Of a DNA stretch of 64,000 bases, positions 35,856 through 45,682 are shown one piece after another; positions within the stretch are counted from its first letter, which is position 1; each line of letters starts with the position of its first letter. Under the pieces are notes generated by a model that saw only the letters and a program-made list of their open reading frames with translations, was not told the DNA's origin and did no database searches. Source of the DNA: a virus. The stretch lies in the IMG/VR virus record IMGVR_UViG_3300042908_000680, positions 62,001 through 126,000 of that record; one strand, given 5' to 3'. The position numbers and the translations under genes are program-made.

Positions 35856-36286
35856 TGGCTACAAATTCAGAACTAAAAAATATTGAAGAAACTTTACCTG
35901 ACAATGATCCTATGTTAAGTAGGGCAATAGTAAATTCCAATAATGCCACTACAACAACAACTACAGCAGGACCAGACGCTCCTAATCCAGTAAATGGTTC
36001 ATTAAGTCCAAATTATTTAGTATTTGAAACGTATGGATTATCTAATGGAAAAGCTTCTTTATCAAACAGTATCACAGATTTTACTGCATATAATTCATAT
36101 ATACATCATCTTACGGTTGGTGGCGGTGGAGGTGCTGGAAATATTGCAAGAACTTTAGGTGCTGCTGGAATTAATAATGTTTCTGCTCCAGCTGGCGGTG
36201 GAACAAGAGTTAATGTCATGAGTAATATCGTTTTAGCATCTAACAGATTTGAAGTTTACAATAGAAGTTTTAGGAATTATTCATGA
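35852..36286 (+). CDS. Small virion protein with Gly-rich centre
   Basis: ATG 35852 overlaps the preceding TGA in the ATGA style used throughout the block, giving 144 residues; a TTG at 35831 would extend it inside the previous gene. It has a short Thr run (NATTTTTTAGP), a Gly-rich turn (TVGGGGGAGNIA) and a second one (APAGGG). It ends with a four-base overlap into the hub gene. The function is not recognised; co-translation implies a small part of the tail tip. Confidence 0.45.
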   Translation: MMATNSELKNIEETLPDNDPMLSRAIVNSNNATTTTTTAGPDAPNPVNGSLSPNYLVFETYGLSNGKASLSNSITDFTAYNSYIHHLTVGGGGGAGNIARTLGAAGINNVSAPAGGGTRVNVMSNIVLASNRFEVYNRSFRNYS

Positions 36287-39200
36287 CTACAACTACACCT
36301 TCTCCATTATTGAGACAAATTACTCCTACGGTATATAATGGCATAAATGGAAATAGTGTTCTTCCAGCGTCTGGTTATTATGGTAATACTTGGCCTTCAT
36401 ATGGTGAAACCGTTATACCTCAAGGTGTTGGCGGTGGCGGTTGGACAATAGACCCAACAACTCCAAATACATATGATAGAGGGTATCCACAGCAAACCTT
36501 TCTTGGTGCTTCTATTCGTAATTTTAGTATGAATGGTGGATTTGGTGATAGCAGTTCTACTTTATCTATAGATCTTGTTAATGATGAGTTTAATAATTCT
36601 GATAAAACTGCCCAAGGTCAGGGTGATGATGTTTATCATAGTGGTAATGGTGATAGATTTGTACCACCAATAGCTGGAACGCCGGTATATTTTAAATTTG
36701 GCCCTAATCTTGCTACGGTAGAACAAGCATATAGAAAAACTTTTGATAAAACTTATGGTTTCGATACTATAGGTACTAGAAGTGTTGATGGTGGTGGCAG
36801 TTTTGATAAAGATAATTTTACATCTTTAGGTCCAAATCAATATGTAGATCTAGAAAGTAAAAACATATATAATTTTACTTCATATATGAATAATACACAA
36901 TCTCGCGGAGCAGATCACATTGTTTTTGGTGGTATATTGCAATCATATATACAAAATCGTGGCCCCGGTGGAAATCCTTTATATTCTGTCCAAGTCACTG
37001 ACCCGAGAGAAATATTATCTAACGTTATATTAGTTCTAAATAATTATGTCGGTACTACATTCAACACGCAAAATGTATTTAATATTTATGGATTTTTAGA
37101 ATATAATATGACACCCGCTCTTTCTGGTGTTTTAGAAGATCATTTTGGAAACTATAATATTCTTACTAAAAAAGTTAATCCAACCAATGGTTACATTTCT
37201 TATGGTGGATCTATAAATAATACAAGTCCAATGGATTGTTGGTTTAAAACAGGCGGTGGAATGTTTGGATCTACAGAGTCATCATTTCCTGTTACTGGAA
37301 CCGGATTTTCAAGAAGAGGTCCGCAGGGAATACCATTTTATAGAATAAAGCAAGCATTAGGAACATTGATGTCTTTAGAATATACTCTTCCAACAGAGTA
37401 TGAAAATATGGGTTTTGGCAAGGTTATTAATTTTAGAGGTTATAATTACGTTGTAGATTTCAGCGGATTGCCCAGCTTGCCACCCATGTATTTCCTAGAT
37501 TTTGATCAGATTAATTTGTTAGATTTAGCCTTAGAGATCTGTGATGTTACTAGTAGAGATTTATTTGTATCTTTACTACCTGTTATAAATCATCCTGCTT
37601 GTCAGTTTTTGTATGACAATCAAAACGCAGATCCTAAAAAACTAATTGCTGGCATTATAAGATTAGATAGCATAGATAGATCACATGCTCCAGTTTATGG
37701 GGCTATAAAAACCTACATAGATAGTTTAGCATCTTCTGGAATATTAGTAGAAAATCAAGATGTTGGTTATGAGCTTTCTAATGTAACAACTGATAAGTTT
37801 GTTGTTGGCGCACAAGAAGTAGATATGTATTGTTTTTCAGCCAATGCTGATAGAGATTTTATAAATGCTAGAAATAGACGTAGTGGAGGCGAATCTGACG
37901 AAGCAGATTGGCAGCAGTGGACATTAGAAAAACAATTAGAACAACAAGTATTGCCATACTATGGAACACTTGGGCAAAATGCTATCACTATTCCAAAAGG
38001 TTGGGGTGCTTATCAACAAATATTATTAGATACAACTGGCTTAAATGCAAATGGTGTTGGATCATATTACGTTGCTACAGAAATGGAATTAAGATGTGCA
38101 TCAATTTCTTATGATTGTTGGAAAAATTTCTTACAACAATATAATGACACTTATTTAGAATCCATAGAGGGTGATGACGGTATTGAAGGATCAGCTTTAA
38201 ATCAGACAGTATCTTTTGGTGGCGTTCCAGAACCAACAAATATATCTAATAAATATGCCGTTACGGTTCCAAGGTCAGTATTTGAAACATATTCTGATAC
38301 ACCGTTTGGAGCAGATAAATTACCTAAAAGTTCATGTAATCCACCATATGGATACCCGCTTTATTATAAGCGTATGACTAAACTAGGAATACCAGAGGGC
38401 GGTTTAACAAAACTGCAATCTAGGGTTACTAGCATGATTACCGGTGCTGCTACAATGCGTGATTCAAACGCTGATAACTATCAAGAAATTAGAAATAATC
38501 AATTAAAAGAGTTAGAATATATTGCTGAAGAATATGGCACTTTGACACAAGCAGAAAAAAATTACTATGCTGCTATTAGTAAAGCTTTGATGTCGAGTAA
38601 GCCCGATATTGATTTATTAAACAGAGCAGAAGAAGCGTTGCATTCTATAGGTGCTACTCTTCCAAGATTAGCCAAAAAAGGAACAGAAAATGCCCTTAAG
38701 GTTTATGAATTTCTTAAAAAGGTGGCTGACGAAAATTTAGGCAAAAAGTTCTTGGTTAAAATACCAAATAAGGTTAACTTATTTCATGAAAACCAAATCA
38801 CTTGGAAGGGTGGCTCAACTGCCGGTGAATATGCAGTTGGACCATTTGGATTCAAGCCAAGACCATCAACATCTGGTATAGGTGATGAATTTTCTCCAGC
38901 ATTTTTATCTCAATATCGAGGAGATAGAAATAGTAGTAAAAATATGATTAAGTATTTTCTTAACAGCGACATAGACGATAAACAGGCTAAATATAATGGA
39001 GCTTTAAAAACAAATTACAATCCTATTTCTGATAAGTATGAATTCAATTATACTCCAACAAATCTTGGTGGATATTTTCCATTTGATTTATATGCTAATA
39101 CTTTGACTATAGATCAAATATCAAGATTACCAGACAATGCTATACCCAAAGCTGTGAATCAAGCTTTAATACCACAAGATTTAACTAACTTTTTAGATGA

Positions 39201-40971
39201 AAATGGTAGAATGTCCGCTTATGTTAGATTCGATAATAGTCAGCATTTAGCTTTGGGATCTATGAATTCTGAAGATTTTACACAGCAACTAATTACACTA
39301 CAGGGTATGGTTCCAGATTTATGCGAATTCTTAGACAATGTTGGTGAAGATAAATGGACAAGCTTTAATGAAGCAGACGCAGACAGGCCGGATAATAATC
39401 CTCATGCCCCAAAACAGTGCGCGTTTGTTAAATGCAGTGTTGATGAAAAGTTTTACATGCCGCCAAAAATGATAACTAGCGGAATACAAACTTATGGACA
39501 AGCTGAAGCAGGTGATTACAAAAAGAAAGTTTCAAGACCTAGAAAAATTTTTGTTCCATGCTCTGGCTTGAGTGGCACAGATTTAATACCCGGTACTGGT
39601 GTTTATATTGATAGTTTTAGGTATATAGAAAAAAATTATTATCCAAATACTAGCACTGGGCCAACTGCTAATAGGTTAATTTTTGGGAAAAAGTATGAAC
39701 CGGCACTTGGCAGTTATATAATTAAATCTGACATGGGAGATTTAGACACTAGTAATGTTTACGCTTTGATCACGCTGCCAAATAAAGTAATTCCAACAAA
39801 AGACGCTAGATATAGAGATTCTGTAAATCAAAAAGATAATACATATGACATTAAACATTATCTTACTGTTGACGTTGTTAAGGGTCTACCAGAATTTGAA
39901 GAACCGGCATTTGCAAAAGCTTCTGAAACAAATATTTTAGCTGGTGATTCTACTTGCTCTACTTATTCTGCCGAATCACGAAGTGTTGCTTGGTTAGCTG
40001 CTAAAAAAGCGAAATCATCTTTACAGTTTGGTTTTCCACAAAACATACAAATAACCGCACCTTCACCAGTATATCCAGATTTAGTAGTCATACCAATGAT
40101 ATCTAACGAAAGATGTTATGGACCTTGGGTATCTTCTCAGGTTGACCCTCAAGGTTCAGCATACGTAAACATTGGCGGTAGAGTAGAGTTTATCAAAGAT
40201 GAAAACTTATCTCCTTGGAATTATGCCGGTTATGAATTAATGCACAGTGCCGGGATGCTCCAAGCTCAATTTTCAAATAGTTTGTTACTTTTCTCAGAGC
40301 GTGGAGGGTTTACTTATCCCGGTATGCCAACTGCCTCTTTATGTCAAGTTTTACTATCTGGCGGGCCGCTTATTACTAATGTTAGTGTAGATGTATCAGA
40401 GGGTGGTATAAAAACAACATACAAGATGGATCTATACACAGCTAGTTTTGGAAAGTTACAAAAACAAAAACAAGATATGATTTCTAAAATTAGTCGAGAG
40501 AAACAAAGATTAAGAGATGAAAGAAATTCTCTTATAAGGAAAGGGATAGGTAAGGGGCAAACAAGCTTGAATATAGTTGGATCTGTTAATTTATTTGGAA
40601 ATAACGGAACAGTTCCCACTGCCCCAAGAGCTATGAATCATATAGTAGCATCTGTTGCAAGATATGAATCCCAATCTTATAGCTCTACTTTGGGTAATGT
40701 CAACGGATTAGACAGTATTTATGCTGCCTCTATGCAAAATCAACAAGATATATTTGATACAGCAAATAAATTTGATAGTGATAATCAAAGACAAACAGCA
40801 GAATACAATGCGGGATCTGTTGCTTTTGACGAAATGTTTATCCCGTTTTCTAATGAGCCTTACCACCCCAATATGCCAAACGTTAAATATGTAGATTATA
40901 GAGCTAATAATAGACTGTATGAAATTGGCGAAAATACTATTAATGACAACGATGTTACATCACCAACATAA
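36283..40971 (+). CDS. Baseplate hub-like / tail tip protein
   Basis: This 1562-residue protein has, after a Thr/Pro N-terminus, ASIRNFSMNGGFGDSSSTLS and LVNDEFNNSD (about 78-110), GTPVYFKFG (about 132-140) and FGGILQSYIQNR with QVTDPREILSNVIL (about 210-245). That order of a tube-like ring strand, a second barrel and a DPREIL segment is typical of baseplate hub proteins of the gp27/VgrG-like type. The centre is long and unassigned. A basic coiled coil (KLQKQKQDMISKISREKQRLR) lies near 1385-1405. It sits downstream of the giant tail protein and before another tip-type protein. A needle or lysozyme domain is not visible. Confidence 0.55.
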   Translation: MTTTTPSPLLRQITPTVYNGINGNSVLPASGYYGNTWPSYGETVIPQGVGGGGWTIDPTTPNTYDRGYPQQTFLGASIRNFSMNGGFGDSSSTLSIDLVNDEFNNSDKTAQGQGDDVYHSGNGDRFVPPIAGTPVYFKFGPNLATVEQAYRKTFDKTYGFDTIGTRSVDGGGSFDKDNFTSLGPNQYVDLESKNIYNFTSYMNNTQSRGADHIVFGGILQSYIQNRGPGGNPLYSVQVTDPREILSNVILVLNNYVGTTFNTQNVFNIYGFLEYNMTPALSGVLEDHFGNYNILTKKVNPTNGYISYGGSINNTSPMDCWFKTGGGMFGSTESSFPVTGTGFSRRGPQGIPFYRIKQALGTLMSLEYTLPTEYENMGFGKVINFRGYNYVVDFSGLPSLPPMYFLDFDQINLLDLALEICDVTSRDLFVSLLPVINHPACQFLYDNQNADPKKLIAGIIRLDSIDRSHAPVYGAIKTYIDSLASSGILVENQDVGYELSNVTTDKFVVGAQEVDMYCFSANADRDFINARNRRSGGESDEADWQQWTLEKQLEQQVLPYYGTLGQNAITIPKGWGAYQQILLDTTGLNANGVGSYYVATEMELRCASISYDCWKNFLQQYNDTYLESIEGDDGIEGSALNQTVSFGGVPEPTNISNKYAVTVPRSVFETYSDTPFGADKLPKSSCNPPYGYPLYYKRMTKLGIPEGGLTKLQSRVTSMITGAATMRDSNADNYQEIRNNQLKELEYIAEEYGTLTQAEKNYYAAISKALMSSKPDIDLLNRAEEALHSIGATLPRLAKKGTENALKVYEFLKKVADENLGKKFLVKIPNKVNLFHENQITWKGGSTAGEYAVGPFGFKPRPSTSGIGDEFSPAFLSQYRGDRNSSKNMIKYFLNSDIDDKQAKYNGALKTNYNPISDKYEFNYTPTNLGGYFPFDLYANTLTIDQISRLPDNAIPKAVNQALIPQDLTNFLDENGRMSAYVRFDNSQHLALGSMNSEDFTQQLITLQGMVPDLCEFLDNVGEDKWTSFNEADADRPDNNPHAPKQCAFVKCSVDEKFYMPPKMITSGIQTYGQAEAGDYKKKVSRPRKIFVPCSGLSGTDLIPGTGVYIDSFRYIEKNYYPNTSTGPTANRLIFGKKYEPALGSYIIKSDMGDLDTSNVYALITLPNKVIPTKDARYRDSVNQKDNTYDIKHYLTVDVVKGLPEFEEPAFAKASETNILAGDSTCSTYSAESRSVAWLAAKKAKSSLQFGFPQNIQITAPSPVYPDLVVIPMISNERCYGPWVSSQVDPQGSAYVNIGGRVEFIKDENLSPWNYAGYELMHSAGMLQAQFSNSLLLFSERGGFTYPGMPTASLCQVLLSGGPLITNVSVDVSEGGIKTTYKMDLYTASFGKLQKQKQDMISKISREKQRLRDERNSLIRKGIGKGQTSLNIVGSVNLFGNNGTVPTAPRAMNHIVASVARYESQSYSSTLGNVNGLDSIYAASMQNQQDIFDTANKFDSDNQRQTAEYNAGSVAFDEMFIPFSNEPYHPNMPNVKYVDYRANNRLYEIGENTINDNDVTSPT

Positions 40972-40984
40972 ATAGGAACAAATT

Positions 40985-43900
40985 ATGGGACAATTTGGAA
41001 GACCGGGAATGCCAGTTGCTGTAAGTTATCATTCTTACATAGCTGAAGAAAAAACCCTCCAGAATATAGGACTAGCTTCATATACTAGAAATTCTTTAGC
41101 AAGATTTGGAAAAGAAAAAAAGAATGGAGCTGAAAGTACAAACAAAGATATACTTGAATATTTCGGTGGATCAATACCAACCGATAAACTCCTTGGAGAT
41201 AATGCAACTTTATCCATATTGAAATTTGATAAAGACAATAAAAGATATACATTGAGAACCTCTACTGGAGATGGTGAAGATAGTTTATGGTACACACCTA
41301 GTGGAAATGTTAGTAACTTAAAAAAGTTTCAAGAGGACTTTGACTTATGGCAAAAGGGGTTTATAACAAGCGATTCTGAAAAATATAAACTAAGTTACGT
41401 TTGGACCAACATACAAACTAGTTTTTCTGGTTGTATAACATTTACAGCTGATTATAATGTTTTGACATGTTCTAAAAGCGGTTTGATAAAAATATATTTT
41501 CAATCAGCCGGTAGAGCGACAGCAGATAGAGGCGTTGCACAACAGACATCAAATGTTTTAGCTGGGCCTCCAACTAGGGCAACTGGAGGAAAGTGGGCTT
41601 ACGCCCCAACTCAAAGCACTGGACCGGGACAATATACCCCAGTATTACCCGGTGGTAGCAATAATCCTCAAAATACAGTAGCCGGAAAAATGAGAATGAG
41701 CTACGACCCGTCAACTGGCCAGTGGGAATCTGGAACTCAGCAAATGTTGTTTAGATTATTAACAGATTTAGATGGAGTTCCAATAGCGGATTTACCAGAC
41801 GATGTTGATGAAAGGGACATAGATGATTTTTACTCTGGTGGATTAGCATCTACTTTCACAACTGGTAGTGGAATGGCTGTTAGTGTAGAAAATGGAAATC
41901 CTTATCTATTTGGACCAAATACCGTAGGATGTGCTTCATCTCCAAAAGAAAAAGTATTGATGGTAAATAGAACTCCTAGAAATTATGTCAAGGGAGAAAT
42001 CGTACTAGCAAGTCTTATTAATGGTGAGTGGATTCCTATGGGTTTTGGTATACCAACCACAGCATCCAAAAGACTAGAAGTAGAGTGGTCACAAATTCAA
42101 AAATACATTGTGAATGCAAACTCATTTTTTAGAGACATGGCAAACTCTAGATATATTACCCATCAAGATTATGAAAATTATTTAAGAACCAAGTTCTATC
42201 ATGGATTAAGTTCTGCTACTACTAAAAATGCCTCAGATAATGCTAAAATAAATATATTTGGTCTTGATAGCGGCATTATGGATCCACAAGGTAATATTAA
42301 CTTAGCTAGTTATAATATAAATAACTACGAAAATATTAATATGAAAGACCTTGTTCCTAGTACTGGATATTTAACATCTTTTGATGCAGATCTAATAAGA
42401 ACAACTTTGGGTGGTAACTCTGAAAGAGATTATCTATTTAGAACAAACATTAGCAAAACTCCCGCCGATGACTTAGATTCTAGTTTACCTTATTATGCCA
42501 ATACCCCTTTTAATTGGGGGTTATTCTTTAGAGAGGGGTATACTCGTTCTAGTGTTGCAAAGTTCAAATCCAATGATGGTAAATCTATTACTAGCTACGG
42601 AGCAGCATCAATTTATACTAGCGAAAAGATTAGCTTACAGGGTAAAGATTTACCAACACCAATGTTTGATATATCAGATAGTAATTTATATCATATGCCA
42701 GCTCAAATGGCATTAAGTTCTTCTGGAAATCCAACGATTGATTTTACTAGTATGTGGTCAGTTCATAGTCAAGTCGGTTCTAATTTTGTTTCTGCTCTAT
42801 ATAATTATGTAAGTAATTACAAAGCGGGTGGTAGCTATTTAAGAAATCCAGATAATATTGATGTTTATGCTTTAAAACCAGCAAGTTCAACATCTGTACA
42901 GTTTTCTCCACTACCACTAGAGTTAGCTTTGTCCGACTTACAACTCCCTAAAGATGGTATTAGTTATTTTCAAAATGGATATGCTTCTCTAAAAGCAGAA
43001 TTAGAGACTATATTTCAAAGTGTTTTTGGAATTGCGGATTATACAAGTGATAAATTATTATCTAAATTCTGGACAAGGAATAAATTATCTGCCAGAAAAG
43101 ATCTTGGTAGCAATGTATATAGCAGAATTGGCTTGTCTAGCGACAAACTACTGAATGTAACAAATGGAAAAATAGAAACTCCACCATTCAATGAACCAAT
43201 AGGTGGACCAAATTTAATTCCTCCAGCAAATGGTGCGAAAGAAAAGTCTAATATAGCTGGAATTGTTGGTGCTAAAGCCACCTTTAATCTAGCTAATGGT
43301 GGAATAATTTCACTAGATACCAGTTCTTATTTTGGATTAAAAGCTTATCAAATGACCGTTGGTGGTGGGGGCGACTTTGCAACTACTATCATTGGCGGGA
43401 TAATAGCATTTGGCCAAGATTTAACTGGCAAGAGAACAGATCTATCTATTAAGCAGTGGGGTGCTAATCAAGATGGTGATCCAAAGTCATTAGGAACAAC
43501 GGCCTTATTTTGTAAAGTATATGATCATTGTCCCAATACAGTATTTGACGCTAGATATTTTTCACCAATACAATTGAATCCAAATAATGATACTGTTGAT
43601 TTTAAAGAACCTTCACTCGGCGTTGGATCAATAGTTAGTAAAACAACTAATATTACTATGGAAAATAACACTTGTAGAAGAGGAATGTTGTTAACGGGTG
43701 GAGATGGCTTTAGATATCTTAAAAAGACAATAGGTATAAATCCTGCCTCTTTTGAAGTTATAAAAGCTGGAGAAGATTATAGTGCTGGAAATACATTTAC
43801 TTTTGGTGGTGGTAAAAATCCAGCAGTAATAAAATTAACAAAAAACGGACCACTATCAACAAATATTGGTGACTATGAAATTATTTCTTATGGAGAATAT

Positions 43901-44263
43901 ACTGAATCCACGTTTAACGATGCTCTTATTGGAACTGCTAATAAGGGAGATGCGGAGAGCTTTGGAGTTGGCGGCAGCGTTAAAATTACAACAGGTAAAA
44001 TATATCAAACAATCAAAGAAGATAAGCTGGAATATTATGGAATGCATATGTTAACACCCCCTAGCAACAAGGGTGCTGGAGATGACGGCGGATATGTTCA
44101 TAGTGCTAAAAGTACTACAATCACCGTTAATAAAAACTCAACAGGAAAGTATGATATATTCTTCTTCTTTGTAAACGATATTCTTCATACTCTAACTGGG
44201 CCAGATTATGTGAGCAATTTATCGCTATCAAATTACGTAAATCTAGATATAAGTGCAAACTAA
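40985..44263 (+). CDS. Large virion structural protein, probable baseplate/tip component
   Basis: This 1092-residue protein has an AGGAA site before ATG 40985. It starts MGQFGRPGMPVAVSYHSYIA and includes GTQQMLFRLLTDLDGVPIADL (about 250-270) and PRNYVKGEIVLASLINGEWIPMG (about 333-355), a short barrel-like motif with KGEIVLA common in tail-tip proteins. The rest is mixed beta with no catalytic motif that I can see. It ends the large tip cluster; a promoter-like box follows. The exact role is unknown. Confidence 0.45.
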   Translation: MGQFGRPGMPVAVSYHSYIAEEKTLQNIGLASYTRNSLARFGKEKKNGAESTNKDILEYFGGSIPTDKLLGDNATLSILKFDKDNKRYTLRTSTGDGEDSLWYTPSGNVSNLKKFQEDFDLWQKGFITSDSEKYKLSYVWTNIQTSFSGCITFTADYNVLTCSKSGLIKIYFQSAGRATADRGVAQQTSNVLAGPPTRATGGKWAYAPTQSTGPGQYTPVLPGGSNNPQNTVAGKMRMSYDPSTGQWESGTQQMLFRLLTDLDGVPIADLPDDVDERDIDDFYSGGLASTFTTGSGMAVSVENGNPYLFGPNTVGCASSPKEKVLMVNRTPRNYVKGEIVLASLINGEWIPMGFGIPTTASKRLEVEWSQIQKYIVNANSFFRDMANSRYITHQDYENYLRTKFYHGLSSATTKNASDNAKINIFGLDSGIMDPQGNINLASYNINNYENINMKDLVPSTGYLTSFDADLIRTTLGGNSERDYLFRTNISKTPADDLDSSLPYYANTPFNWGLFFREGYTRSSVAKFKSNDGKSITSYGAASIYTSEKISLQGKDLPTPMFDISDSNLYHMPAQMALSSSGNPTIDFTSMWSVHSQVGSNFVSALYNYVSNYKAGGSYLRNPDNIDVYALKPASSTSVQFSPLPLELALSDLQLPKDGISYFQNGYASLKAELETIFQSVFGIADYTSDKLLSKFWTRNKLSARKDLGSNVYSRIGLSSDKLLNVTNGKIETPPFNEPIGGPNLIPPANGAKEKSNIAGIVGAKATFNLANGGIISLDTSSYFGLKAYQMTVGGGGDFATTIIGGIIAFGQDLTGKRTDLSIKQWGANQDGDPKSLGTTALFCKVYDHCPNTVFDARYFSPIQLNPNNDTVDFKEPSLGVGSIVSKTTNITMENNTCRRGMLLTGGDGFRYLKKTIGINPASFEVIKAGEDYSAGNTFTFGGGKNPAVIKLTKNGPLSTNIGDYEIISYGEYTESTFNDALIGTANKGDAESFGVGGSVKITTGKIYQTIKEDKLEYYGMHMLTPPSNKGAGDDGGYVHSAKSTTITVNKNSTGKYDIFFFFVNDILHTLTGPDYVSNLSLSNYVNLDISAN

Positions 44264-44271
44264 TAAAAGTG

Positions 44272-44277
44272 TATAAT
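44272..44277 (+). promoter_or_regulatory. Candidate phage promoter, AGTGTATAAT
   Basis: AAAAGTGTATAATACAG lies in the 46-base gap before the 44310 gene, with the box 32 bases before ATG. It is the best match to TATAAT among the series and shares AGTGTATAA with the box before the tail-tube gene. Confidence 0.45.
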
Positions 44278-44309
44278 ACAGTATAACCCACAAATACAGG
44301 GAGATTTTT

Positions 44310-45038
44310 ATGGCTGAAATCAAATTCTATGCTAATGTTTTGGGTGATACAAATGCCACCCTAATAGAACACACTCTCGGATCGGGATTGGGTTTCTATG
44401 GTTCTGCATTCGGAGTTTCTGTACCGGTAGGCTCACAGCAAAGATCAACATACGTTACAGACGCCAATGGGGCATCTCAAGGTGTTCAGCTTAATAATAC
44501 CGCTATGGATACTAGTGGTACTATTCTTGCGAAAGGAACAGTAGCCATAAATGGTAGCACACCAATAGATTTAGATAAATTACCTAACTATTTATGTCCT
44601 CTAAATCTAAGATTTACTCACTCTACTCCAGTAAGAGTTCAGAACTGCAAGCTCCGCATATTTGATAGAAATGACATTTCTAAGCCAGCCAGTGGAGTTT
44701 CGACTTATGTTTATGAGGCTAGACACCCTTCTAATTCTCAGGTTGTAACTAGTTTAGGCTTTAGAGCAAGTAAAGATACTACAGCAAGTGCAGGATTTAA
44801 ATGGACTGAATTTGATCCCACTCTAGCTCAACTAGATTTACCATTAACAAACTCTCCCGGTATGAGTGGTTTAAATACAGATACCACAGATACAGATACG
44901 ACACTTGGATATGCTTCAAGAAGTGGTATATCTTTAACTTCAACCAGACACGATTGGTATGTTGCTCTTAGTTCTGAACCTCAGAGCATTGGCAGCAAGA
45001 CCAACTACGGGTTATATTTTACAGTAGAATATATATGA
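44310..45038 (+). CDS. Virion structural protein with own promoter
   Basis: This 242-residue protein has a strong AGGGAG site and its own promoter-like box. It begins MAEIKFYANVLGDTNATLIE and contains LNLRFTHSTPVRVQNCKLRIFDRND (quoted in part: FTHSTPVRVQNCKLR), SPGMSGLNTD and a C-terminal HDWYVALSS...GLYFTVEYI. From memory this set of motifs belongs to a virion protein conserved in T4-like and other large aquatic phages. Separate promoter and clean ribosome site suggest high copy number. Whether it sits on head or tail is not known. It ends the rightward block at the convergent hairpin. Confidence 0.6.
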   Translation: MAEIKFYANVLGDTNATLIEHTLGSGLGFYGSAFGVSVPVGSQQRSTYVTDANGASQGVQLNNTAMDTSGTILAKGTVAINGSTPIDLDKLPNYLCPLNLRFTHSTPVRVQNCKLRIFDRNDISKPASGVSTYVYEARHPSNSQVVTSLGFRASKDTTASAGFKWTEFDPTLAQLDLPLTNSPGMSGLNTDTTDTDTTLGYASRSGISLTSTRHDWYVALSSEPQSIGSKTNYGLYFTVEYI

Positions 45039-45063
45039 AAAAAGGGGCGGTTTCCCGCCCCCC
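45038..45063 (-). terminator. Hairpin terminator of the leftward operon at the convergence point
   Basis: GGGGCGG (45044-45050) pairs with CCGCCCC (45055-45061) around a TTTC loop. Read on the minus strand the stem is followed by six T (complement of A at 45038-45043), the form of an intrinsic terminator for the leftward genes. The tract touches the stop codon of the rightward gene; on the plus strand no T-run follows, though the stem could still help stop opposing transcription. Confidence 0.7.
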
Positions 45064-45068
45064 AATCA

Positions 45069-45350
45069 TCAGTAATTCCAGCACCTATGTCTGTGTCTTA
45101 CGACCGGCATAGGTGTTGTTGTATAGTAAGGATATCCCCAATAAATTCTTTGATCAATAATTGGTTGAGGATAAACTACTATTGGCACAGGAACCGTAAC
45201 TATTAACTGCGGTGCTTGGTACACCATAGTTTGGATAACCACCGGTTGCTGAACAACAGGAACCGGTTGTGGTACAATGTAAACTGGATAATTAGCAAAT
45301 CCCTCATTTGATATCCCTATCAGCATAAATAGTATTGCTAAACATCTCAT
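45069..45350 (-). CDS. Small secreted Pro/Val-rich protein with signal peptide
   Basis: ATG 45350 overlaps the upstream TGA as ATGA, giving 93 residues; a longer TTG start would run back into the neighbour. The first 18-20 residues (MRCLAILFMLIGISNEGFA) form a good signal peptide with a likely cut after GFA. The mature part is made of Val-Pro-Gln and Tyr-Pro steps (VPQPVPVVQQPVVIQTMVY), with a His/Arg-rich end (VRHRHRCWNY) and one Cys. An envelope role in the infected cell (for example spanin-like, superinfection-related or a cell-surface protein) is possible but unproven. It is the last gene of the leftward operon. Confidence 0.55.
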   Translation of the reverse strand: MRCLAILFMLIGISNEGFANYPVYIVPQPVPVVQQPVVIQTMVYQAPQLIVTVPVPIVVYPQPIIDQRIYWGYPYYTTTPMPVVRHRHRCWNY

Positions 45351-45682
45351 TCTGCCTTCTCCGTCTTTGGATTCCACTTGACCCAACCGTTATCGGAAAG
45401 CCAGTTACCTTCATTGTCCTTACGCTTTGGAAATAGACCGCCACCCTTCTTATGGACACCGAATGATAGTCTAGCACCACACTTCATACAGCGAAGTTCA
45501 TAGTACTGGTTATCATCAACGGTACGAACCACAAATCGAATATCATCAGATCCACACTTGCCACATGTGGTTTCCTCAAATACTTCTTGGAATCTACTTA
45601 ATTCATTAAATAGATCCTTCTGTGATTCACCTTCTATTTCTGCCTGTAGTCTGCCATTCTTTGTTGTATATAGAATCTTCAT
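45347..45682 (-). CDS. Zinc-ribbon protein
   Basis: This 111-residue protein has two knuckles, CGKCGSDD (about 40-47) and CMKCGARL (about 65-72), that form a CxxC...CxxC zinc ribbon, with strands FVVRTV and YYELRC between them. The C-terminus is basic with Trp residues (GWVKWNPKT). It overlaps the start of its downstream neighbour and the stop of the Rad52-like gene by four bases, so the three are co-translated. Pairing with a single-strand annealing protein suggests a recombination or nucleic-acid-binding partner; that link is inference. Confidence 0.6.
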   Translation of the reverse strand: MKILYTTKNGRLQAEIEGESQKDLFNELSRFQEVFEETTCGKCGSDDIRFVVRTVDDNQYYELRCMKCGARLSFGVHKKGGGLFPKRKDNEGNWLSDNGWVKWNPKTEKAE

